Shown here: piece after piece, positions 33,777 to 41,629 of the stretch | How positions within the stretch are numbered: position 1 is the first letter of the stretch | How the letters are laid out: the number at the start of each line of letters is the position of its first letter | Source of the DNA: Thermoflavimicrobium dichotomicum | GTDB taxonomy: Bacteria; Bacillota; Bacilli; Thermoactinomycetales; Thermoactinomycetaceae | Reading direction: 5' to 3' | Assembly (NCBI RefSeq): GCF_900114055.1 | Contig: NZ_FORR01000001.1 | Location: forward strand, 248,001-312,000 | DNA length: 64,000 bases | Program-made: the position numbers and the translations under genes | The notes under the pieces: model-generated | The model's database searches: none | What the model saw: only the letters and a program-made list of their open reading frames with translations | Told to the model about the DNA's origin: nothing

Positions 33777-34814
33777 TTATTCAACAACCGGTTGACGTGC
33801 CAAATCAGCCATTTTTACTGATTTTCCGGTTTCCGCCGACAGCTGACAGGCAATCACTAAACTCAATGCTTGTCTGCCTTCATCTCCAGAGATAATCGGT
33901 TTACGATCTTCTTTGATTGCTTCTGTCATATCCTGAATAATACATTGATGACCTGGAACTCCAAATGGATCCTCTTCTACTCGTTGAATCGTAGCGGCTT
34001 TTTCTTCCTCTGAAACATCGGCAAAGTTCCAAGTCTTAATCCAGTTGGCTGTTGGACCTCCAATGACAGCTGTACCCTGTTCTCCGAAGATGCTTAATGA
34101 TTCTTCCAGGTTTTTGGGATAGATCGTGACAGCTGCTTCCAATACACCTAATGCTCCGCTTTTAAAACGAATAATAGAAACAGATGTATCCTCTGCTTCA
34201 ATCTGACGAATCCGGGTTGCGTGATAAGATGTCACTTCATCCACTTCGCCCATCATCCACAACAATAAATCAATATTGTGGATGGCTTGATTCATTAGCA
34301 CGCCACCATCCATCTCTTTGGTTCCACGCCAAGGCGCTTGATCATAGTAAGCCTGGTTCCGATTCCAACGAACCGTTGCATTCGCATGACCAATTTTGCC
34401 AAAGCTGCCATTTTCCAATTTTTTTCTTAACTCTTGTACTGCAGGACGAAAACGGTTAGGATGGACAACGGCCATCTTCACCCCATTTTTTTCACAAGCT
34501 TCAATCATGCGGTCTGCATCTTCTAAAGTTAATGCCATGGGTTTTTCTACAACAACATGCTTTTTCGCTTCTGCTGCTCGAATCGTCAGTTCAGGATGCA
34601 GACCACTTGGAGTACAGATACATACTACATCCACATCCGTTTTCAGCAAATCATCTATATGGGTAAAACCTTGAACACCGTCTACAGCAAACTCAGCCAG
34701 ACGATTTTCATTGGTATCACAAACAGCCACCAATTCTGCACCATCTACTGCCTGAATTGCCGCAACATGCTTTTTCGCAATGTGACCACAGCCTACAATC
34801 CCGTAGCGTATCAC
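33777..34814 (-). CDS. wbpB: Gfo/Idh/MocA oxidoreductase (WbpB-like)
   Basis: A 345-residue NAD-dependent oxidoreductase with N-terminal GIVGCGHIAKKHVAAI, the EKPMALTLEDADRMIEACEKNGV dinucleotide and catalytic Lys region, RWNRNQAYYDQAPWRGTKEMDGGVLMNQAIHNIDLLLWMMG, and a C-terminal HQCIIQDMTEAI segment. In this gene context it should oxidise C3 of UDP-GlcNAcA before transamination by WbpE. GTG start with GAGGGAG upstream. It lies 164 bases after the GT4 gene. Confidence 0.9.
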   Translation of the reverse strand: MIRYGIVGCGHIAKKHVAAIQAVDGAELVAVCDTNENRLAEFAVDGVQGFTHIDDLLKTDVDVVCICTPSGLHPELTIRAAEAKKHVVVEKPMALTLEDADRMIEACEKNGVKMAVVHPNRFRPAVQELRKKLENGSFGKIGHANATVRWNRNQAYYDQAPWRGTKEMDGGVLMNQAIHNIDLLLWMMGEVDEVTSYHATRIRQIEAEDTSVSIIRFKSGALGVLEAAVTIYPKNLEESLSIFGEQGTAVIGGPTANWIKTWNFADVSEEEKAATIQRVEEDPFGVPGHQCIIQDMTEAIKEDRKPIISGDEGRQALSLVIACQLSAETGKSVKMADLARQPVVE

Positions 34815-34978
34815 CAGTCTCCCTCATTTCTATCCAAGGTATTGAACTCATGTTAAGTATTTCACAACTTGAATCAAATGACTTATCTGCTTAATGTTAC
34901 AATAAGATTACAATCTATCTATCACTGTAACATAATTGAAATGTTTTGGGTATCCCTACAGAAAAAATTCATACTTCC

Positions 34979-36172
34979 TTATTGGCTGAGCAAACGATGA
35001 TACAGCTCCTTCATTTTTATCGCATGTTTTTGCCAGGTAAGCAACTGAGCTGCCTGGTATGCCTGCTCCCCGAAGGAATCTGCCAGGGATGGGTCTTCAA
35101 CCAATATCTTATGTAATCGACCAGCCAAACCATCCACATCTTTTGGTTTGACCAAATAGCCCGTTTCCCCGTCTTTTAAAATTTCTGGGATCCCTCCTAC
35201 TTCAGTAGCCACCATCGGCCTGGCACATCCCATTGACTCTAATAAGATGGAAGGCAATCCTTCACTTAAACTGGATAAAACGACGACATCTGCACTTCCC
35301 AGCCAAACCGGGATCTCTTCATACGGTCGTCTCCCCATAAAGGAAACCCGATCTTGGATTCCCAACTCTTTGGTTTGTTGTTCAAGTGAAGTACGTAATG
35401 GGCCATGACCGACGAGATACAAATGCAAGTCTTCATTTTGTGAAGCAATTTGAGCAAATGCTTGAAGTAAAAACTGAATGCCTTTTACAGGATATAAATT
35501 TCCTACAAAAAGAAGGTATTTTCCCTTTTCGGAAATACCCAGTTTCCGACGAGCCTCTTTTTTCACCATTCTGGTAAACCGTTCAGGATCAAAACCGTTA
35601 TAAACCGTTTCTCCCCTCAGATCAGGAACCATTTTTTTCGCTTCAATCCATAATCGTTCACTAACTGTGATGACATAATCAACCATGGATAATGCTGTTT
35701 CTGTTTTATTAAAAATGGCCTGACTACGTTTGGGATATACCATAATATCCGAACCATGAATGGTTGCAACAACTGGTACATTCCCTATTTGCTTAAGCAG
35801 TCCTCCAGCATATCCGTCTGGAAAAATGGTGTGACAATGAATGATGTCAAATGAAAATTCCTTCTTTGCTTCTTCTACTTTAGGCCGCAAGGCACGTTCA
35901 TATAATTCTCCATATCTGGAAAAGAATAACCCTCCAGGAAACATCCATGTTGGAACATAAGTAACAGAAATACCGTCCAGTTCTACTTCTTTTTCTATAT
36001 CCCGATAACCCCTCCATTTGGGATATAAAGGAAAGTAGGGAATCGGTGCAAGAACACGAACTTCAACGCCTTCTTTCATCAATGCCTTTAATTCATTGTG
36101 TACAAAAATACCTGACATCGGATTTACGGGATTGGGATACATATGAGATATAACCAATACACGTAGACTCAT
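34979..36172 (-). CDS. Glycosyltransferase family 4
   Basis: A 397-residue GT-B glycosyltransferase. It begins LRVLVISHMYPNPVNPMSGIFVHNELKAL, has ATIHGSDIM and the donor-site signature SLSEGLPSILLESMGCARPMVATEVGGIPEIL with both Glu of the E-x7-E motif. It is the first gene of the polysaccharide operon read towards lower coordinates. An AAGGGG site lies about 12 bases before the ATG. The plus-strand 42-residue gene at 36291 diverges from it. Confidence 0.9.
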   Translation of the reverse strand: MSLRVLVISHMYPNPVNPMSGIFVHNELKALMKEGVEVRVLAPIPYFPLYPKWRGYRDIEKEVELDGISVTYVPTWMFPGGLFFSRYGELYERALRPKVEEAKKEFSFDIIHCHTIFPDGYAGGLLKQIGNVPVVATIHGSDIMVYPKRSQAIFNKTETALSMVDYVITVSERLWIEAKKMVPDLRGETVYNGFDPERFTRMVKKEARRKLGISEKGKYLLFVGNLYPVKGIQFLLQAFAQIASQNEDLHLYLVGHGPLRTSLEQQTKELGIQDRVSFMGRRPYEEIPVWLGSADVVVLSSLSEGLPSILLESMGCARPMVATEVGGIPEILKDGETGYLVKPKDVDGLAGRLHKILVEDPSLADSFGEQAYQAAQLLTWQKHAIKMKELYHRLLSQ

Positions 36173-36290
36173 CTTTAGATGAAACCCCTTCTTTTACTTG
36201 GAATACCCTGCTTGAAGAAATGAATGGATATTTTTCTACAAACTGGTTGATACTAAGCGCAACCAACCTTGTAAGCAGGAGCGATTTTTT

Positions 36291-36419
36291 ATGGATAAAA
36301 AGCAACGTGTAGCAGCTGAATCGGTTGATTGTATGCTAGGTATATTAAATGGATTATTGCTTAGTTTACCAATTTGGGGACTGATTTATCTTTGCATCCG
36401 TTTTTTTATTTTATCATAA
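36291..36419 (+). CDS. 42-residue single-helix membrane protein
   Basis: A short gene with AGGAG 9 bases before ATG. A charged N-terminus (MDKKQRVAAESVDCM) leads into the helix LGILNGLLLSLPIWGLIYLC, with RFFILS at the end. The helix matches the 36-residue product at 22532 in the pattern GI-(I/L)-N-x-x-LLS-(I/L)-P-(I/L)-W-x-L-x-YL. It stands divergent from the first polysaccharide gene. No known family is recognised. A GATACTA about 37 bases upstream could be part of a promoter. Confidence 0.65.
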   Translation: MDKKQRVAAESVDCMLGILNGLLLSLPIWGLIYLCIRFFILS

Positions 36420-36527
36420 TAAGAGAATCCCCTGCTTTTACACATAGGGAGTAGGTCCATTTATCATAATCATCATGAAGCCTCCGTCTCCGGCTAAAGA
36501 ACAGAATGATTTGCAGGCAATACCTGA

Positions 36528-36568
36528 CATAAGAAGGAAGGTCCATTAATCGGACCTTCCTTCTTATG
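36528..36568 (-). terminator. Long perfect palindrome after fabZ
   Basis: Arms of 17 bases (36528-36544 and 36552-36568, core AGAAGGAAGGTCC) pair perfectly around 7 bases. It lies 4 bases past the fabZ stop. The T run is short, so it may act as a terminator for both strands or protect the mRNA end. Confidence 0.65.
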
Positions 36569-36571
36569 TAT

Positions 36572-37006
36572 TTACTTCGCATCCAAAATGGCAAACATCA
36601 GCTCTCCATCTGCCACAATTTGATCCCCTACCCGAGCAGTTCCTTTCCCTTTGCCAATGGTACCTCTCAGGCGAATCATTTCCACTTCGAGAGTAAGAAC
36701 ATCTCCTGGTTTCACTTGTTCACGGAAACGAAACTTGTCAACTCCTGTTAAAAATCCTAACTTTCCTTTATTTTCCTCCATGGCCAGTACACAAGTTGCC
36801 CCCACTTGTGCCAATGCTTCTACAATGAGTACTCCGGGCATGACTGGATATTCAGGGAAATGACCTTGAAAAAAGGGCTCGTTAATCGTTACATTTTTAA
36901 TTCCAACAGCTTTTTTCCCTGGAACATGCTCAATAATCTTGTCAACCAACAAAAACGGATAGCGATGAGGAATGATTTGTTGAATTTGTTTGATATCAAA
37001 CACCAT
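36572..37006 (-). CDS. fabZ: 3-hydroxyacyl-ACP dehydratase
   Basis: A 144-residue FabZ with [17 protein letters not shown], the catalytic His in [23 protein letters not shown] and its Glu, then [14 protein letters not shown]. It removes water from 3-hydroxyacyl-ACP in fatty-acid elongation. I chose the ATG at 37006 with AGGAG 6 bases upstream. B. subtilis has its fabZ (ywpB) near spoIIID too, next to mbl and flhOP, which are missing here. Confidence 0.96.
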   Translation of the reverse strand: MVFDIKQIQQIIPHRYPFLLVDKIIEHVPGKKAVGIKNVTINEPFFQGHFPEYPVMPGVLIVEALAQVGATCVLAMEENKGKLGFLTGVDKFRFREQVKPGDVLTLEVEMIRLRGTIGKGKGTARVGDQIVADGELMFAILDAK

Positions 37007-37140
37007 CAAGTACTCCTTTCAGCTGATGAACTTGCTCCTATTATAGCGAATCTAAGGAACTGGTGCCATTTGCTAGTCAATAAGTGCATGAAATCCGATC
37101 TTTCTTCTTACCCTATAGGTATCCCCATCTAGGGTTAAGA

Positions 37141-37171
37141 TAAAGGAGCGCTCATCTTCTGTTGAGCGCTC
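37141..37171 (-). terminator. Terminator of the malic enzyme gene
   Basis: GAGCGCTCA (37146-37154) pairs with TGAGCGCTC (37163-37171), with T-rich sequence on both sides. It lies 6 bases past the stop codon. Confidence 0.85.
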
Positions 37172-37176
37172 TTTTA

Positions 37177-38511
37177 TCATTGGATTTCCCTTTCTTGCAT
37201 TTCCAACAAGGCTACTTCTTCAACTGCACGGGCAACCGCTTGATGAACACGCATATCCAATGGGTGGGGTGTCAATTCTCCTTCTTTCGTGCAGGCAGCA
37301 ATCGCCTCTGCTGCAGCTACTAACATGGGATGGGAAATCTTCTTCGCATGCGCATTTAAAGCTCCACGGAAAATACCTGGGAATCCCAATACATTGTTGA
37401 CAGATCGACCATCTGCGGCATATACAGCTCCTGCTTTCATCGCTTCTTCCGGTTCAATCTCCGGTTTTGGATTTGATAAAGCCAATACTACTTGCCCCTG
37501 ACGAATCATTTCCGGCTTGATGAGTCCAGGAACTCCTGTTGTCGCAATCACAATATCGCACTTTTGCATGAGTTCTTCGATAGAAGAAAGAGCCATACCT
37601 CCATAAGCTTCTAAACGTTGCATCGCCTCCATACGGCGATCCACTCCATAAACCTGTTTGATACCATAGGCTAGAAACATCCTACAAATGGCCAACCCAG
37701 CTGCTCCCAAACCAATTTGTCCAACAACGGCACTTTGAAGATCAACCCCGGCATTTTTACAAGCATTGATGGCTGCAGCCAAAGTGACCACCGCTGTTCC
37801 ATGCTGATCATCGTGCATGACTGGTATATCCAATTCTTCTACCAATCTCTCTTCAATTTCAAAACAATGCGGAGAGCCAATATCCTCCAATAAAATCCCA
37901 CCAAACCCTGATGCAATATGCTTAATCGTCCGGACAACTTCATCTGGATCGCTTGTATCCAATAAGATAGGAACACCACTAATACCTGCAAAATGATCAA
38001 ACAAAGCGGCTTTTCCTTCCATGACTGGCATGCCAGCCAATGCTCCAATGTTACCCAATCCCAGTATCGCTGTTCCATCGGTCACGATCGCTACGGTATT
38101 TCCAATGCTGGTATAAAATCGGGCTTTTTCTGGTTCTTTTTGAATAAGTTGACAAACATTCGCCACACCTGGCGTATAAATCCTTCTTAAATCAGCAAGA
38201 CTTCGAATGTCCATCCGTTTGGTCATATGAATTTTTCCGCCTATATGTGCGTGTAACACATCATCCGATACCGCTCGTACATATATCCCATTGCCCAATG
38301 ATTCAATGGCTTGGATCACTTGCTGCAATTGCTCTTCATTTTCACAATGTACAGTAATATCGCGAATGGTGCTAAACGGTCCAATTTGCTTCGTGGTAAT
38401 ATCTCCGATATCTCCACCAACCGTTCCAATGGCTGTTGCCACTTTTCCCAAATTGCCTGGCATAGATGGTGTTTCAACACTAAGGGTGCGAGTAACATTA
38501 CGTTCCGGCAA
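37177..38511 (-). CDS. NAD-dependent malic enzyme with N-terminal ACT domain
   Basis: A 444-residue malic enzyme. Residues 10-85 form an ACT regulatory domain (VETPSMPGNLGKVATAIGTVGGDIGDI), which may bind an amino acid. The catalytic part shows RRIYTPGVANVC with the active Tyr, VTDGTAILGLGNIGALAGMPVMEGKA, metal-site MHDDQHGTAVV and the NAD-binding GQIGLGAAGLAICRMF. It decarboxylates malate to pyruvate. Start TTG with GGGAGG 8 bases upstream; a hairpin with a T run ends about 27 bases before it. Confidence 0.93.
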   Translation of the reverse strand: MPERNVTRTLSVETPSMPGNLGKVATAIGTVGGDIGDITTKQIGPFSTIRDITVHCENEEQLQQVIQAIESLGNGIYVRAVSDDVLHAHIGGKIHMTKRMDIRSLADLRRIYTPGVANVCQLIQKEPEKARFYTSIGNTVAIVTDGTAILGLGNIGALAGMPVMEGKAALFDHFAGISGVPILLDTSDPDEVVRTIKHIASGFGGILLEDIGSPHCFEIEERLVEELDIPVMHDDQHGTAVVTLAAAINACKNAGVDLQSAVVGQIGLGAAGLAICRMFLAYGIKQVYGVDRRMEAMQRLEAYGGMALSSIEELMQKCDIVIATTGVPGLIKPEMIRQGQVVLALSNPKPEIEPEEAMKAGAVYAADGRSVNNVLGFPGIFRGALNAHAKKISHPMLVAAAEAIAACTKEGELTPHPLDMRVHQAVARAVEEVALLEMQEREIQ

Positions 38512-38537
38512 TGGACAAACCTCCCAACTACATACAG

Positions 38538-38563
38538 AAAAATCGGTATGTTTTTATACCGAT
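38538..38563 (-). terminator. Terminator-like hairpin just before the malic enzyme start
   Basis: On the minus strand ATCGGTAT pairs with ATACCGAT around 6 bases, followed by TTTTTC. It may end pgsA transcripts, but it lies only 27 bases before the malic enzyme start codon. Confidence 0.7.
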
Positions 38564-38703
38564 AGCAAAAATAAAAAACCACTTTATTCAGCATTTGCAT
38601 GAATGAGAAAAAATAACAGCTTTTATTATACACTTTTATCGTTAAATTTCATTTAAAAATGAACGAAATGTACAAACGATATGATTTTCCCATCATTCCA
38701 GGC

Positions 38704-39234
38704 TTACATCCAACGCTCATTAATCCCTTTAATTTGGAACATGTAGACGATCGATGTGAAATACGATAAACCTATGACAAACCACAAAAATGATTCCGCA
38801 AGTGAAAAATCAAACATGAGTAAAAACAAAGCTATGTAATAAAAAACGGTAGTAATTTTACCAAAGATATTAGCAGGTACTGTCTTTTTGCCACGCAAAT
38901 GAAAGATGATCGAGCAAATAATCATGGCTACATCCCGGAACACAATGGCAATGGCTGCCCATAGTCCTATTTTCCCCGAAATCAGCAACGAAGCAAATAC
39001 AGCAATAATCATTAACTTATCAGCAAGAGGATCCAACATGGTGCCCAGTTGTGTCACTTGTCTGTTTCGCCTGGCTAAATATCCATCAGCTATATCTGTC
39101 GCTCCTGCGAAGAGGATAATCCCCATGGCCCAGAACATTCGTACTTGCGGTGGAAGTAAATCAGAAAAAAATACATATAGATAAAGAGGAACCATAATAA
39201 AACGAATTAATGTAAGCAGGTTGGGCAAATTCAT
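38704..39234 (-). CDS. pgsA: CDP-diacylglycerol-glycerol-3-phosphate 3-phosphatidyltransferase
   Basis: A 176-residue CDP-alcohol phosphatidyltransferase with several membrane helices. The signature D-G-x2-A-R-x8-G-x3-D-x3-D is present in TDIADGYLARRNRQVTQLG followed by TMLDPLADK. It makes phosphatidylglycerol phosphate at the membrane. I chose the ATG at 39234, with GGAGGG 9 bases upstream. The N-terminus MNLPNLLTLIRFIMVP fits PgsA. Confidence 0.93.
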   Translation of the reverse strand: MNLPNLLTLIRFIMVPLYLYVFFSDLLPPQVRMFWAMGIILFAGATDIADGYLARRNRQVTQLGTMLDPLADKLMIIAVFASLLISGKIGLWAAIAIVFRDVAMIICSIIFHLRGKKTVPANIFGKITTVFYYIALFLLMFDFSLAESFLWFVIGLSYFTSIVYMFQIKGINERWM

Positions 39235-39297
39235 GTAGGAATCCCTCCTCACATCAGACAAATTCCTTCCTGCTTTCGGTAATCAAACACGAAAGAT

Positions 39298-39333
39298 CCC
39301 GTCATAAGGCTATATTACAAGCCTTATGACGGG
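39298..39333 (-). terminator. Hairpin after the EpuA-family gene
   Basis: CCCGTCATAAGGC (39298-39310) pairs perfectly with GCCTTATGACGGG (39321-39333). It starts 2 bases past the stop codon. The T run is weak. Confidence 0.7.
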
Positions 39334-39334
39334 T

Positions 39335-40063
39335 TCACTTTGTAAAGATCAGCTTATAAAGATGCTCCCACATACCCATGTCAAAAACACCACTTGCAGG
39401 TTGACCACCTAACACACTGTGCCCAATAATAAGCCCAACAATTAATACCACAATAAGTGTCAAAGGTAACCACAAAATCTTCCATATTCTTTTGGCCGTA
39501 CTTTTTTCTTCTTTGGGCTGTTCAGTTATTTTTGGTTGTTTGGTGTCTGGTGATTTTACCAAACTTGGAGCAAGCTTTTCTACCTGATTCTCTTGTGGTT
39601 TCTCAAGCGGTTTCTCTGTAAAAAAAAGTTCTTTGTCAGCCTTCTCAAGCTTTTCTGCTGGCTCATCTGACATAGATGAGGATGGATCTACTGTCCCTTT
39701 ACCTTTTTCATTGGATTCTTCTTTTGGTTGAAAAATGGATTCATCTTCTGTAGCAAATCCGCTTAAACGTACAAATGTGTTCTCTTCAAAGTTTGTGTTT
39801 CCTTTGTTTTCTTTTTCTTTTTCAAGACCAGACGTACTTGAATTGATTTGTTGTTCTGCTGTCTGTTTTTCTTCCTTCTTATTTTGTATTTCCTCGTCAT
39901 TTTTATTCTCGATTGTTTCTTTTCCTTTTTCCAAATTTAATGAATCAGGTTCTTTTGGCAAATTCCCTTCATCTTTGCTCCATTTTAACTTTCCTACCGA
40001 TAATAAAGTATCTGTTTGCTTTTTTTTCGCTTGATCTTTTGCATTCTCCATGGAATCACCCAT
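39335..40063 (-). CDS. EpuA-family protein with a long acidic N-terminal region
   Basis: A 242-residue protein. The first 185 residues are rich in Lys, Glu, Gln and Ser and look disordered. One membrane helix follows (about 195-215, LTLIVVLIVGLIIGHSVLGG) and a short tail, FDMGMWEHLYKLIF. This end matches the EpuA family often annotated DNA-directed RNA polymerase subunit beta, a label based on little evidence; usual members are about 60-90 residues. Start uncertain: ATG 40063 has GAGG 3 bases away, and the next ATG (40051) has GGTG nearby. It lies downstream of spoIIID. Confidence 0.75.
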   Translation of the reverse strand: MGDSMENAKDQAKKKQTDTLLSVGKLKWSKDEGNLPKEPDSLNLEKGKETIENKNDEEIQNKKEEKQTAEQQINSSTSGLEKEKENKGNTNFEENTFVRLSGFATEDESIFQPKEESNEKGKGTVDPSSSMSDEPAEKLEKADKELFFTEKPLEKPQENQVEKLAPSLVKSPDTKQPKITEQPKEEKSTAKRIWKILWLPLTLIVVLIVGLIIGHSVLGGQPASGVFDMGMWEHLYKLIFTK

Positions 40064-40329
40064 TAACCTCGATTAAAAAAACAAACTCCCGAATACGTAA
40101 AGCTCGTCCCAACAAGAAGAAAACTCTCCCTATTACTATAAATAGAATATATCGTAACTAAATGTGGAAGTCTATATTATATTCTACATCATTGTAAACA
40201 ATAGTTGTTCTATAGATGATTGTAACACAAGAAGGTGCACCGGGAGCGGAATTTTTTCTTATGATGGTTTTCATTAGCAGAAAGCCCCAGGTGCTTTTAT
40301 ATTTTACTCAAGAATAAAAAAAGCTTTTT
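40064..40329. other. Intergenic region between spoIIID and the EpuA-family gene
   Basis: Contains a TATAAT on the minus strand near 40173 that may serve the EpuA gene. An imperfect hairpin, GCACCGGGAGC with GCCCCAGGTGC followed by TTTT on the plus strand, lies at about 40236-40298. AAAAAAAGCTTTTTTT lies just past the spoIIID stop. No coding gene is supported. Confidence 0.5.
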
Positions 40330-40617
40330 TTATATCGTTACTTCTTTCATATACTTTTCTGAACTGGGTTTTTTTCGTTTGTATTTAATTTTGGTTGCTT
40401 CCCCTCCCCTTAAATGACGGATCGATTTATGATATTCTAATATTTCCTTCACTTTACTGGCCAAGTCTGGATTAATTTCTGGTAATCGTTCCGTTAAATC
40501 TTTATGAACTGTACTTTTTGACACCCCAAACTTCTTAGCTATTGTTCTTACTGTATTACGCGTTTCCACAAAATAGTGGCCGATTTTTATCGTTCTTTCC
40601 TTTATATAATCATGCAT
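40330..40617 (-). CDS. spoIIID: Sporulation transcriptional regulator SpoIIID
   Basis: A 95-residue SpoIIID: MHDYIKERTIKIGHYFVETRNTVRTIAKKFGVSKSTVHKDLTERLP with its helix-turn-helix, then RHLRGGEATKIKYK and a basic C-terminus. It activates and represses sigma-E and sigma-K genes in the mother cell. GGGGGAGAGGAG lies directly before the ATG. A sigma-E-type promoter lies 32-58 bases upstream, agreeing with its control in B. subtilis. Confidence 0.97.
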   Translation of the reverse strand: MHDYIKERTIKIGHYFVETRNTVRTIAKKFGVSKSTVHKDLTERLPEINPDLASKVKEILEYHKSIRHLRGGEATKIKYKRKKPSSEKYMKEVTI

Positions 40618-40648
40618 CTCCTCTCCCCCTTTCTAAAGCATTTGGTAC

Positions 40649-40675
40649 ATTATATGGAGTGATTATCATGGTTAT
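40649..40675 (-). promoter_or_regulatory. Probable sigma-E promoter of spoIIID
   Basis: On the minus strand ATA (40673-40675), 16 bases, CATATAAT (40649-40656). This matches ATA-N16-CATACAnT with one difference, and lies 32 bases before the start codon. Confidence 0.65.
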
Positions 40676-40725
40676 TCTTTCCATCTTTCACTCAGACAAG
40701 CTAGTGCTTGGCTCTTTAAGACAAG

Positions 40726-40753
40726 AAAAAAGCCACCCTCTTAAGAGTGGCTT
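40726..40753 (-). terminator. Terminator of spoIIQ
   Basis: AAGCCAC...CTCTT pairs with AAGAGTGGCTT (one bulge), then TTTTTTC on the minus strand, 6 bases past the stop codon. Confidence 0.88.
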
Positions 40754-40758
40754 AACTT

Positions 40759-41442
40759 TTATTTTGCATTTTTGAGATACTGCTCTGGATTGACTGCTTG
40801 TTTTCCTTTTCGAATTTCAAAGTGCAAATGGTTTCCTGCTTCTTTCTCAAACTGATTTCGGCCTGCTTTAGCAAGGATATCTCCTTTTTTAACCATTTGT
40901 CCTTCCTTGACTCTAACATCCTCCAGGCTTTGGTAAACGGTAATCAATCCACTTTCATGCTGAATCTCCACTTGCATTCCAACAATCGGGTTTTTTTCTA
41001 CCCGAATCACTTTTCCGTCCAATGCCGCCAATACGTCAAAGGACTTTCCATCCTTTCTGGCAAAATCAACACCAGCATGAGGCCAATAACTATTCGCATA
41101 TTTCACGATTGAATCTTCACGCTGTTGTTGCGGACTAGCCTCTTCATAATAGGTAACGGTTTTTTGCGCCGCTCCTTTGGCTATAGGTAGAATCATATCA
41201 TCATCTGTTGGATTGCCAGGGGGTCTCTCCACGGGTAAAATGGTATCTTTTTCCCCTTTAAGCGATTGATTCACTTCTTTGGTTTGAGTACCTTGATACC
41301 ACCAGGCTACAGAAATAATCAGAGCGGCTGCCAATAAATAAATAGCAGGAAAAAACCATTTTTTAGCCAAAAATCGTTTCCATTTCATTTGCTTTTTCAC
41401 TTTGTCAAAGGAAGAAACATTATTTGGTTTTTCTGGATTCAT
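40759..41442 (-). CDS. spoIIQ: SpoIIQ-type M23 (LytM) protein
   Basis: A 227-residue protein with one N-terminal helix (about 28-48) and an external LytM domain (110-225). The zinc-binding motifs H-x3-D (HAGVD) and HxH (HLHFE) are intact; B. subtilis SpoIIQ lacks the first His, while clostridial SpoIIQ keeps it. It forms the forespore half of the SpoIIQ-SpoIIIAH channel during engulfment. A likely sigma-F promoter lies 21-50 bases upstream. It lies between spoIID and spoIIID. A vegetative M23 peptidase is a less likely alternative. Confidence 0.9.
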   Translation of the reverse strand: MNPEKPNNVSSFDKVKKQMKWKRFLAKKWFFPAIYLLAAALIISVAWWYQGTQTKEVNQSLKGEKDTILPVERPPGNPTDDDMILPIAKGAAQKTVTYYEEASPQQQREDSIVKYANSYWPHAGVDFARKDGKSFDVLAALDGKVIRVEKNPIVGMQVEIQHESGLITVYQSLEDVRVKEGQMVKKGDILAKAGRNQFEKEAGNHLHFEIRKGKQAVNPEQYLKNAK

Positions 41443-41462
41443 TTTCCTATCACCTCAGGAAC

Positions 41463-41492
41463 CATTGTCGACAGCGAAAACTCTTTTTATAC
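41463..41492 (-). promoter_or_regulatory. Probable sigma-F promoter of spoIIQ
   Basis: On the minus strand GTATA (41488-41492), 15 bases, GTCGACAATG (41463-41472). This fits GywTA-N15-GGnrAnAnTw except for two positions in the -10 box. Forespore expression would follow. Confidence 0.6.
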
Positions 41493-41629
41493 CTAAGGTG
41501 ATAAATCTTTTGTATATTCCAACCGATATCGATCCCATGATCCTGAAAACCACATCTGTTTCCCCTCTATCTGTCTCATCCAAAAACCGAAATCAGCAAC
41601 CTCACTCATGGAGCAAAACAACCTTGTAT

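Noticed and set aside
40272-40328. An 18-codon plus-strand frame after spoIIID
   Set aside because: GGGAG lies about 14 bases away, the product is not hydrophobic or similar to the other tiny proteins, and the stretch belongs to an imperfect hairpin.
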